This document shows, one piece after another, positions 43,084 through 53,422 of a stretch of 64,000 nucleotides of DNA. A program made the translations under genes and the position numbers. The notes below the pieces were generated by a model. That model made no database searches. It was not told the DNA's origin and saw nothing but the letters and a program-made list of their open reading frames with translations. The DNA lies in assembly GCA_964036295.1 (NCBI GenBank), contig OZ038465.1, forward strand, positions 17,320,167 to 17,384,166. Reading direction: 5' to 3'. Each line of letters begins with the position of its first letter. The first letter of the stretch is position 1. The stretch comes from Plumapathes pennacea (lineage: Eukaryota; Cnidaria; Anthozoa; Antipatharia; Myriopathidae).

Positions 43084-43788
43084 ATGAAACCTTTGCTGCA
43101 CGATTACACAGTACCACCTGGAAGGACACGTCACATTTTCTACAGTTTAGTTCGCCACGAGCTTCAATATGTATTACAATTATTTAAACCAAAATTTTTT
43201 TGGTCTCTGAATCCAACTTAAATGCAGAATATAGGCTCTTCAGATAGTAATTGATAGTAATCTGCCCTTTGAATTGGAAAATAAGTTTTAATCTTGGAGA
43301 AATTAACGGTCAAAGTTGGAGTTAGTTTAGTCCCTTGCTAGACTCGTCTTTCGGGCATGCGCGTAAGACATCGAGGAGGGTCTGGGTGTGAGATTGGCAA
43401 CAACACCGCGGCAAAACGTCTGCACATGGTGTTTTCAGTTCCGGTGGACTTTCCCGGCAAGGAAAAAGCTGGTGGGTGGTGAAAATTCAGCAACATTCAA
43501 ACGCATTTTGCAGCCGCAAACATTCAGCGTTAAAAAAACACAGGCATGAATTTGCAGGATCAGTAAAATGGTGGCACCAATTTTAAAATACTGAAGGTTG
43601 GGGGGGGGGGGGGGGGGGAAGTCAAGCCTATAATTATCTGCCCCGACCCCTGCAAACAGAAAGGGGATGTCACTCGATATTCTCAGAGTAGGAGTGTTTT
43701 GAAATGTTAAACAGAAACTAGCATCACAAGGCATCATTCACCATAACCAGCCACATGCATTCACTGCTTTATTATTCACCATCATTGG

Positions 43789-43852
<64 letters not shown>

Positions 43853-45082
43853 GTTAATTTTTGTATATTTTTTAACCTGGAATAAGACTTCTTATATACA
43901 TGTAAATTGCCAACATTTGCAGGAATTTAGATACAATACAGCAATATTGCTGTCAATTTCACAAAATCTAGGTCGATAATTGAATTATATCTCAAAAATC
44001 TCTAAATGTAAAATTATCTAAAAACGTAAAACAAAGCAACAAGAATTATTCATCTAAATGATCATCAGCATACAGCTGTTTTCGGATGACAGTACAAATA
44101 ACCAAGTGATTGCTTACATTGGCTTTGCATTTGCTACGCTTTCCAAAAAAATGGTAAAAAACAAGTTCACTAAACAGCAACAATCTTGGTCAATCAAGAG
44201 CAAAAGCATTGATTGCATTATTCTCCACACAAGAAAGCAATATTGTTTTCAGTCTTTTCACATTGCTGATTGGTTTCTTCTTCATCATAAGATAAGTAAC
44301 AATATTATTCGCCGAAGTGGGGGTGAATAGCAGTGGATATTTACCGAGCCATTTTGGCAAGGTAAATATCCACCGCTATTCACCGACACTGAGGCGAATA
44401 ATTGTTTTAGTATATACCACACAAGTTTAATAGCAAACTCCCAAATAGCTTTTTTTTTTCCGACAAAAGTGGACAAAAATTGGGTTCGTGCGCCATTTTG
44501 TTTTACCGGAAGCCACCAGGAGGTGAATAGTACTTGATATTCTGAGATTGTGGAGCCAATCAGAGCGCGCGAAAAGCACGATTCACTTGTGTGGTATATA
44601 CTAATTCTTATTAGTTGAAAAACATGGTTAAGCCTCTGTGATCGGTTGGGTACTTGCTTTGGTTTTGGTTTTTTGACAGTCATCAAAAAATTATTAAACT
44701 GCTCCATAACAATTTGCAATAAATAAACCTGCATTTGCTGATACTGTATGACATCCATAAATATATATTGATTGACTTGACTTTATAACTTGAGTTGGTA
44801 ATCAGAAGTAGTTCTTATCTTCTGGTTGTAATCAGAAGTAGTTCTTATCTTCTGGTAATCTTCAGTGTAAATGCATTGTCTTTCCATTCTTGTACAAAGC
44901 TCCCTAAAAGGGGGATGACAGACATTGCATTAAGACACAAACATCAAATGTAAAAAAAAAATGCATTTTTGGCAAATGAAACTGAAACTAAACTTTCTCA
45001 TGCTAACAGTTAACTTCTAAAGTTCTCCTTATTATGTTAGTGTATGTCAAACAACTCTTTGTACATAACATTATTACTCACA

Positions 45083-45141
45083 TTAGCTATGTTGTTTATG
45101 CAGAAATAGTATACATTGCAACCAAATATCAAAATCTATGG
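45083..45141 (-). CDS. Tentative terminal exon (copy B)
   Basis: Counterpart of 8496-8554: same acceptor, phase, length and stop, reading IDFDIWLQCILFLHKQHS. Here the second residue pair differs (Phe for Cys). Confidence 0.35.
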
Positions 45142-45325
45142 CTATGATTTGCAAAATATCAAAGAATTGCCTCCCTCTTGGTTTTTGAACTATTTTTACA
45201 ATATTTATAACTTTTTCCCATGTTTTTTTTATCTGTCTGTTTGTTGCTTCTCTAATATATATAACTAACTGAACTGTACAGTTTATGCAAAAGTGAATAT
45301 TACAAACTAACAAAGTCTAATTTAC

Positions 45326-45420
45326 CTGGAAACATGATCACAGTGCACAGTATGACAATCCCAGCTAGTAGAATGCAGAGGGGTAAACATACACTTGTCC
45401 ACACACTTCCAAGCTTGGCC
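45326..45420 (-). CDS. Tentative transmembrane exon (copy B)
   Basis: Counterpart of 8726-8820, with donor CCAG/gtaaat. In the hydrophobic frame two residues differ from copy A (Ala to Val, Tyr to Cys), both tolerable in a membrane helix. The same ambiguity over acceptor and frame applies. Confidence 0.4.
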
Positions 45421-46126
45421 CTATAATGTCTGACTTAAAATAGATGCCTTTTGTACTTGCTCTTCACCAAGAAGTACTGGAAGGTGAGCCAGCCTTGTTC
45501 CACCTCAAAAGCCCAGTGCAAATCCTGGGATCTGCCTTTCAACAACAACAACAAACAAAAAAACAAACAAACAAAACAAAAACAAAAACAAAATACATTA
45601 ACAGTAATAAAAACCTGAAGAACTCACTTAAACTTTCAAAAATGAGATTTGGGACATATGGACTGATCACTGAATATTAGCAATTTAATTTTTTTTTTCT
45701 ACCAGATGTGATGTGATTTTTTATTCACTGGAGGGGAGGGGGTACTCCTCAAAATTTTGGGTGGGGGTGTGCCGCCTGGGACTGAAAACCCTTACCCTAT
45801 TTCAGATCATAATTTGTAATTTTTGACCATATTTCAGACCAAAAAATGTGATTTTCAACCCTATTTCAGACCTAAATTTGCAATTTTCATCCCTATTTCA
45901 GACCAAATAACAAGTCTCCAACCTATTCCAGACTAAAGGTTAAAATTGATACCCTATTTCAGACTAAAATGCTGAAAATGATACCCTTTGGGGTGGCACA
46001 TACCTATATGGGAGTATCACCTCCCCCCCCCCCCTCACCCTTGGGCCATGCCCAATATTCTGCCTGGCCCCGAAGCATGCTAAAGATGCAAATTTTGGGT
46101 GACGGTAGTTTGAAATTTAGACTTAC

Positions 46127-46202
46127 CTTCCTTCCACAAGTTCCTTTCTTTACTTCAACCATCATCTGAAGGGCAAGGCCAACACAGCTTTCAACAGCGT
46201 CT
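46127..46202 (-). CDS. Tentative coding exon DAVESC... (copy B)
   Basis: Same splice sites and reading as 9867-9942, with no visible amino-acid difference. Confidence 0.45.
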
Positions 46203-46957
46203 CTGTTAAATAGAAATTCTCTCTTTTGGGAACTTGTCCCTTATTTATTCATTCCTTCAATTCATTGAATTTAGTAATTCATTTATTCCTTATATGAATA
46301 ATTAATCAATTCATTTAATAAATTAATTTATTCATTATATGAATAATTAATCAATTCATTTATTCATTATATGAATAAATGAATAATTAAATAAATGCAT
46401 GCATGAATGAATAAATCAATTCTGACTGGCCCAATGGAATTATGGGTGTATGGTAATTTGAAATTTGGATTTGAATAAATAAATTCATTCACTTATACAT
46501 TATTTAATTATCCATTTTTTCTTTTGTTCATTTCTTTACTTGTTTTTCTTTATTCCTTTATTCATACATTTTTTCTTTTGTTTATTTCTTTACTTGTTAT
46601 TCTTTATTCCTTTATTCATACATTAAAGAATAAAATAAATAAATAAAATAAATAAATTTTAATCATTGGGTGTGTTGGGTTAGGTTATGGCGCCATGGTT
46701 AGGGTCAAGCAGTGTTAGGGTCAGCGTTACGGTTACTTAGGGTTATGGTTATGGGTTATGGGTTAGGAATGGGGCATCCTGTCGGGGGAGGGGGCCTGGG
46801 ATGGTGGAAGTACACCAAGGGAGGTGACGGTTGCACAACCACGTTCACGGTCATCCCAGGCCCCCTCTCCCACCCCTCCCCTCAAATCCCATCCCTCCCA
46901 AATCACCTGTACAATCCAGTCCCTATCCACCTACCCTCCGACCAACAGCCAACCCCA

Positions 46958-47531
46958 CTGAAGGAGGAAGAATGCAGATGAATATCAGCGAGGAGATAGA
47001 CAGGAAGAGAGTCAAAACAGGGCCCTGAGGGGGCCGTGGGTGCATTGCCTCCCCTCTGATGAGTTGTAGGAGTAAGATGAGAAAGTTAGGGCTAGAATGG
47101 GGAGAATTGGCCAAAGCAGTGGTACGCATAACAACCCTCTCGACAAGTTAAATGGGTGGACCACCCCTCGGCGACGAGATCTGGAGCTGCAAGTAGTCCT
47201 TTGTAGAGGATGGCACCCTCCATCCGGAGTACAAGCAAATGCGACTTGGCGGCAGAGACCCCTCAAACAGAGGTGCCATCAATGTCGTTGAGGTCTATGT
47301 TGCCTGTAAGCCGACCAGTCTCGAGTCACCTGCCCATTCTTCTCATTTTGAGGATTGAAATGCGTACCACTGCTTTGGCCAATTCTCCCCATTCTAGTCC
47401 TAACTCTCCCACCTAACTCCTACAACTCACCAGAGGGAAAACAATGCGCCCACGGTCTCCTTAGAGTCCCGTTTCAAACCTCTTCCTGCCTATCCCTTTG
47501 CTAACATTCATCTGCATCCTTCCTCCTTCAG
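46958..47531. mobile_element. Fold-back element (copy B)
   Basis: Duplicate of 10661-11234, with arms 46958-47129 and 47360-47531. Confidence 0.75.
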
Positions 47532-49115
47532 CAGAGTTGAATGATGGTCATCATCAGGTTGATGGAAGGCACACAATGATCATACAGGGGACGAGGGACT
47601 TGAGGGGACTTAGAAGAAAAGAGAAAAATGGATGATAATAAGAGAGCCTGGAACAGCATGCTGGAGGAATGTCCACAACAGTCTGCAGGAAGTCAGCCCA
47701 GAAGAGTCTGTCCACAACAGTCTGGAGGAAGTCAGCCTGGAACACTCTGCAGCAGCTGGCTCAGGAGAACATCTGACTATAGTAGGGAGAACAGGAAACA
47801 TGAGGTAAGAAAACAGTGTAAAATAATAATATTGTAATGGATGAAAATTGAGCATGGGTACTTACGAAAATAGTATGTAATAGGGGATAATTACATTACA
47901 TATTTTTTGCTGTCTATAATAAAGCACAACATCATTGATAGTGAAAAGTTGCTAATTAGGTGACCTTAAACTTTTTATACACATCATGCTACAGTAATAT
48001 TTAGAACCTACACATAAACAAGTTTACCAAATAGCTCATCTGAATTGGAAAACAGTTCCAATATGGCTTTTATGGGAGTACCCCCCCACCGGGTAATGCG
48101 GCCTCGTTTTTGAAATACATTGTCCGTTTATTATGACTCAAAATAAATGTATTATAAAATGTAACTCTAAATGTAATGGTATGTTTGCTTTAATTCGTTT
48201 CTCAGATATACGTTTTATCTCGTCGTTCCGAAGGAAGGAACGGAAGTGAAAAACACGGCAGAAGAAGAAGAAAAAATAACATCTATGTGACTAGGAGAAC
48301 AAGAAAACAAGAAAACTGGGGGAAAAATATTTATAGAAGATTGAGGATACGAAGAGAAAAACGAAATGATGCAAACTACAAAGCGACCATAAAACAGGGA
48401 AGTTGTGCCGCCAGAAAAGTATGTAAAAAGTATTGTGAAAGGCAAAAGGAAACAAAATATATGGAGAAAATAAGCTATACCAGTACATAGAAAAACTAAA
48501 AACGAAGGGACACGAGTGTGCGACAAGGTAGAAACGAAGGCCAAACAAATTAACACGAGGTGTGAGGTGGCAAATGCGTTTTGCATAAGTTACACGAGAA
48601 GGAAACTTGAGCGCACACATGGCCTGAGAAGGCGAGTTGGTTACAATGAAAAACAAACAACAACGACAGAACCTAAAACTAACTTACCTGTGAAAGGGGG
48701 CTTCGTTTAGGCGTAGAGCCGGACCGGACGCTTTGGGCCACTTCAGCCGACCTTCCGTTGCGAGCGAGGTGGATGTCCTAGTCGGGGGGAGTCCGGAGAA
48801 CAGAGGCGTTTGGGACTCTGGAGGTTTCTTTTCTGCTGGAAATCATTCCGAACTTGGGGAACTTTGAAAATCTTGTGAAGCAACAGCGAACTCCCGCTCT
48901 TCCATCCAAGATGGACGTTTCTTCAGCGAAGTCGTGAAAATTCCCGCCAATCATTACCCATGATGCCGTGTTCGGCCTCGTCAGGAGAACGAGGCGACAC
49001 TCGCTGAGGTTGTAGTTGTACCCAGTCTTCCAAATGCCTGAGGTTGCTGGTCCCCATTCTCCCAATGCCGTAACTTAGTTGTACCCAGTCCCCCAGATGC
49101 CTGAGGTTGTAGGTC

Positions 49116-49627
49116 TAGGCTTTTGTACAATATGCTTTTATTTTTCACTAAAATGCTAATGCTTAATGCCCAAGTTTTCCACTAAAATGCTTGGCAGAAT
49201 GCCCCAAAATGCTCGAAAAATGCTGATCCTTTTTGTTCGCTTTCTTACTTTGTTAAGTTATTTTACAGTGACAACTTTGAATTCGGGATGTAACAAGTAA
49301 CAATGTTTGTAACGATAAATGTAAACTTTAAAACAGAGAAGTGATATGCAAAGGGACTAACATGTTTTGAAAATCATGCGGCCGAAGTCACTATAATATT
49401 CACACTTGTCACAGCTCAGTCTATCATGACTTCTTCAGTGCTTCTCTGGTCTGGGGAAGTTATTTTTTGTCATAGTTCTTGTCGACTGCCCACTGTTTTT
49501 ACTAGGTTCAGGTCCTCTCGGTCTTTTATTGGTCAAAAACGTCACTAAAATGCCAGCATTATGCTTAATGCTTCCAGTCCCCTAAAATAATGCTCAAACA
49601 AATGCTAGCATAATGTACAAAAGCCTA
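49116..49627. mobile_element. hAT-like MITE (copy B)
   Basis: Duplicate of 12818-13329 with the same 8-bp duplication 'tgtaggtc' (49108-49115 and 49628-49635). It inserted before the block was duplicated. Confidence 0.85.
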
Positions 49628-49863
49628 TGTAGGTCTGAGCTCCCGCTGGCCAATGTTCCTCTGGGATGACTAAAGTTGCCGAATGTTACACGAAGTACTT
49701 CGAATATTGGTCCACGACCAGCGGTGACATTATCGTTGAGCCTGCAGCAAGAGAGATGCTTTATGTATTTTTGTTTATTTGCTTAGTATTTGATACATCT
49801 GATCATTTTTATGAGGAGGAGTTGACAAGTTATCTTTTTTTACACGGAAAATAAACACTTGAG

Positions 49864-49898
<35 letters not shown>

Positions 49899-50580
49899 CT
49901 TCCCCTACCGACACCGCGGCAAAACGTCTGCGCATGCGTTGGTTTTTTTAACTTCCGGTCTGTGTGGCGGTCGATGCGACTCGCCGTGGAACGGCTCGGT
50001 GATAACTGCAGAAAACATGGACCATCAAGATTCCATAATATCGTGTCGCGAAAGCTTTGCACCCCTGGTTGAATAACAGGCGTGCTGGAGGTCTGTAAAA
50101 TGAAAACAACTTCTGTTAGGCGCGCTGCAGGAGTGTTGCTGCAGGAGTGTTGCGGCTACCGCTAGCCTTGTAAGCATGGACGCTCCAAATGCAGTCAAAC
50201 ACAGGATATAACCGTTGCTGGAATAGGCATCCGCTGCAGTTTTTTGAATGCTGTTCTCTTGGGCAGGACTATCGAGCATATTTTCTTCGTATCTCGTCGC
50301 AGTACAGTGGTAGCGAGAAACAGGAGATCAGTTAAGCGGCGACTGAGAACTTCTTGCTAATCCTCCTGATACAGCTTCTCCTTGCACTCGTGGTTTTTTC
50401 TAGCCCCATTACCTTGAATACAGTTGTCATTTCCGTTCACCACTTTTGCGACATGAAGCAAAGCTACGCCGAACGCCGCGATGGCGACGAGAACGCTTTG
50501 CCATCGAGCACTTTGTTCATTTTCACCTTGGGTGCAAGCACAAAAGTAGGAGGTGCAAAAGGTCAGAAATAAAAAAATTA

Positions 50581-51008
50581 GCTGGTACGATCCAAAGACA
50601 GCGTACCAGCAGAAAGGACACCATACTTTACTATACTCTGCTTCACTGTGAGGCTCATTTTGTGTCAAATATAATTCAGTCAAGCAATTCTACTTGAGTT
50701 TCCGATGGTACATTTTACTCTGTATATCCTCGACTGAAGATACGGTTAAAGATAGTCTGGTTATTTCCCGCTGTCCTTCCCGCTGGTACGATCGAACTCC
50801 ATTGTACCAGCGGGAAGGACACATCACATTTTCCACAGTTTAGTTCGCCTCAGTTGTCTAAATCACCACCAAAGGAAGAGATGCCACTTGATTTTATTGA
50901 AGATACACTTACTCTTCACTTAAAATGATCCTCGACTAAAATAGTCGAGTTATTTCACTCTGTCCTTCCCGTTGGTACGACACGATTACACCGTACCAGC
51001 GGGAAGGA
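50581..51008 (+). repeat. Three tandem hairpin repeats (copy B)
   Basis: Duplicate of 14279-14706. Hairpins at 50581, 50774 and 50963 retain perfect or near-perfect 16-bp stems. Confidence 0.85.
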
Positions 51009-51225
51009 CACGTCACATTTTCTACAGTTTAGTTCGCCACGAGGTTCAATATGTATTATAATCGTCTGAACTATGATGAAAGGCAGCAATGTTATTTCAC
51101 TTAACTCAATAAGGCTTGTTCATTTCATCGTTCGATGAAATACACAGAAGACAGCCATCTTGGATTTACCGACATCGTCCGATTCTCGGTCGTGAGGCGA
51201 TCGGGTCTAAACTCGTTTTCAGTCA

Positions 51226-51482
51226 ATTTTTAAGCTCGCGTTCAGCACAAAGTGCTGAAAAGCGAAGCTTTATGCGATCCAGTCAACTGGAATGTGTCCC
51301 GGTGCTGTCAACAATGGATTCCAAATATGGAAGTCGTTCTGTTCCCAATTTGGGCAGTATCGATATTACCGACAACGCAACAAAATCTAGAACGCGATCG
51401 TCGAAGTAGTTTTTGCGGTGGCATTTTTAAGTATCCCACCTTATTGCAGTTAAGACTGCGTCAGTCAGTCAGTCCGTCATGC
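51226..51482 (+). repeat. Small-ORF repeat (copy 3 of 4)
   Basis: Duplicate of 14924-15180; the frame remains open. Confidence 0.7.
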
Positions 51483-51945
51483 TGTGTCAACAATTGCCTT
51501 TGAAATTTGAACACCATCCCTGAATACGCATGAAGAAACGAAGAGATGGGAAGACGTTTTCTGGAGTTATTTTGATTGTTATCATTGTATTCCTGAATTG
51601 CCAGTAGATCTGTTGCACTTCAGAACCATTATCACAGAGGTTTTGGTAATTTCTCGGTTTGACAAGCGTAAGTCCAAGTTGAAAGACCCGTGACCACTGA
51701 CAGCCCTGATCGCGATCGAGCGACTTCAGCTTGTCGAAATATTTCTATCGTTTGATTATATTTGCTTTGCTTCGCATAGTTTTCGCCAGCAATGAAAAAT
51801 GCTGTAGAGAACTGAGAGAAGAAGAATTCGAAAATGAATTTGACCAAAACCGCAAGTAATGTCAACAAGTTATCATATTTTACTTAGACTTATTCGACTT
51901 GAAACTCAGCCAAAAGAAGAAAGGCGTGTTTTCTTTAAGCACGTA

Positions 51946-52485
51946 AAAATACGACCTCTGTATAAAGGAAAATACAGTCCGTGTTTTCACATATGATTCA
52001 AATTATGCCCTACCAGAAAAATAAGCAAAAGCCCAAAAATCTCACATCAACACTGGGCCGCATTTGGGCATTACTTTCATGAAGGTTTTCTGACTCCTGC
52101 GCATTCAATACGACTGAAAGATAAGGTTTGAACGTAAGCTAAAGCATTTTTATTCCTGATTCCAAGTAAAAATGTGAAGTTTGAGTTCCGTTACAAGAAA
52201 AGTACGTACACAATGTAGTCCACCAAATGTTTGGACCAATAAAATGTTTTCCTCATGTGCTAATGTCTCTACCCATACCAAAGTCTCCTACCTCGCTATT
52301 TATATAAGTATTTTCCTCCCAGACTGAAGTATGTTATTTTGCTGTTCATTCTTCGCTTAGTGTTCACTTGGCAGAAGGCAAATTGAATTCCTACTAGTAC
52401 TGAACCGCCTGATGATAATATTCAACTTAAATCCCTCGCAGGGTATCAAAATAAGAACGAGAAACGTCCGTCAGAATATTTCAGC
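51946..52485. other. No recognised feature
   Basis: Unique sequence right of the copy-B breakpoint; no supported exon. Confidence 0.4.
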
Positions 52486-52734
52486 TCAGTCGTCTCGCTT
52501 TGGTCTACAGTACTTTTCGGTATACCTTTCGCTCAAATAGCCACTACAGGTGTAACGGCTGGAGCATATACTGCAGATATACGTCCCTTCATCAGGAAGA
52601 TAGTGTGCCTCCAGTGTCTGTATTATGACGCTCCAAGTGATTACTGCGTTCTTGAAGTAATTTGAAATATACTTTGCCTGAAAGTATGTGTTGGGAGTAG
52701 AGAAGGTTATTGATCCTTTCCGCAGCAAATTCTC
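52486..52734 (-). CDS. V-set-like Ig domain fragment
   Basis: The minus-strand acceptor 'gaatggctag' opens a frame running to TGA at 52486. It contains the C-terminal half of an Ig V-type fold: VITWSVIIQTLEAHYLP, then DEGTYICSIC, the D-x-G-x-Y-x-C signature. Extra cysteines follow (SSRYTCSGYL). An alternative donor (AAG/gtatac, near 52522) would make it an internal exon. The N-terminal half with the first Cys is not recognised. It lies 3' of the cyclase gene and may be an exon of a separate Ig gene or a relic. Confidence 0.4.
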   Translation of the reverse strand, partial: ENLLRKGSITFSTPNTYFQAKYISNYFKNAVITWSVIIQTLEAHYLPDEGTYICSICSSRYTCSGYLSERYTEKYCRPKRDD

Positions 52735-52940
52735 CTAGCCATTCAAGAAGCAATTATATCAATTATATTATTGATATTTCAATCAGCTTTCATCTAAGTC
52801 TGTAAAGGCCGAGTCCTCCTACATGATACGTCTCTGGTAAAAGAAACTGCAAGCTGACATCTAAATTCTTGTCCTAAAATAAAAATGGGCAATTGCCAAA
52901 GTGAAGTTAGTCAGATCTTTGCTTCTTTGTATCTTTGTTT

Positions 52941-53147
52941 TAACCCTTTCACTCCCAAGAGTGATCAGGTTCAATTTTCTCCTTCTGTGTCTCACCAGAG
53001 ATTGTATCATACAGTGAGGAGAACTTGGCTTTCGATATCTTGATCAGACAGGTGATTAAACTATCAGTTCTCTCTACGTCACCCACATATTTCCTTCATA
53101 AAAAGCTTAGAGAGTCTGCATTTTGAGCCTGGGAGTCAAAGGGCTAA
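52941..53147. mobile_element. TAACCCTTTCACTCC MITE overlapping the cyclase stop codon
   Basis: The left end 'taaccctttcactcccaag' pairs with the right end 'ctgggagtcaaagggctaa'. The right terminus covers the TAG stop (53144-53146) of the receptor guanylate cyclase. The same family occurs at 20968-21183. Confidence 0.75.
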
Positions 53148-53422
53148 ACAGGTGACATATGGATCAGGGGTATGCTGTCTATATCTTCGTCAATCCCGTT
53201 GGACGCATAAGGACACGGCTTCCTCGTGGTTGATGGTGTTATTTTCCCCCTGATTGAACGACGCAGAGATGAGTTGCGAGAAAGGCCTCCTGTTGTGGCG
53301 GCGTTCAGGTGACCAAAGCCCAGCAGGTGTTGTTTTCGAGGTACGTGGAGCGGTTTTCGTTTATGGTTTGGATTTTCCTCCTCCGTGTCTGTCAGCCAGT
53401 ACGTCTTCACATCTCCTTTGCC
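53144..53422 (-). CDS. Cyclase exon 16: end of domain and C-terminal tail
   Basis: 93 codons including TAG. Begins [14 protein letters not shown], the usual end of the cyclase domain, then a basic Ser-rich tail with [13 protein letters not shown], a possible basophilic kinase site, and ends LIHMSPV. The stop codon lies inside a MITE terminus. Acceptor 'cacggacag'. Confidence 0.9.
   Translation of the reverse strand, partial: GKGDVKTYWLTDTEEENPNHKRKPLHVPRKQHLLGFGHLNAATTGGLSRNSSLRRSIRGKITPSTTRKPCPYASNGIDEDIDSIPLIHMSPV

Larger units (their letters stand above)
41890..43178 (+). repeat. 1.3-kb inverted repeat, left copy (partner 62612-64000)
   Basis: Near-identical to the reverse complement of the window's right end. 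Order: GGCCCGGGCC palindromes, 'ggatagcgctattcaccgga', the small-ORF repeat, a heptamer array, a unique core, (TTA)n, an inverted heptamer array, and half of a hairpin unit ending 'atgtattacaat'. Differences are mainly repeat lengths. The right edge coincides with the start of duplication copy B. Confidence 0.9.
43184..45712 (+). repeat. Duplication copy B, left block
   Basis: Partner of 6627-9115, starting within one partial 170-bp satellite unit. Holds a G homopolymer (43600-43618), a (TAA)n tract (43794-43851), the MITE-like hairpin repeat (44305-44605) and a 30-bp tandem duplication at about 44798-44855. It ends where about 340 bp present in copy A are missing. Confidence 0.9.
45719..51945 (+). 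repeat. Duplication copy B, right block
   Basis: Partner of 9456-15638 with very few differences. It contains the same set: the 'ccctatttcagac' repeat (45725-46032), the 16-bp inverted repeat (about 46788-46868), the 39-bp tandem pair, the 5' exon donor (about 48688) and promoter cluster (about 48905-48965), and a longer poly-A tract (49866-49896). After 51945 the flank is unrelated to copy A. Confidence 0.95.
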
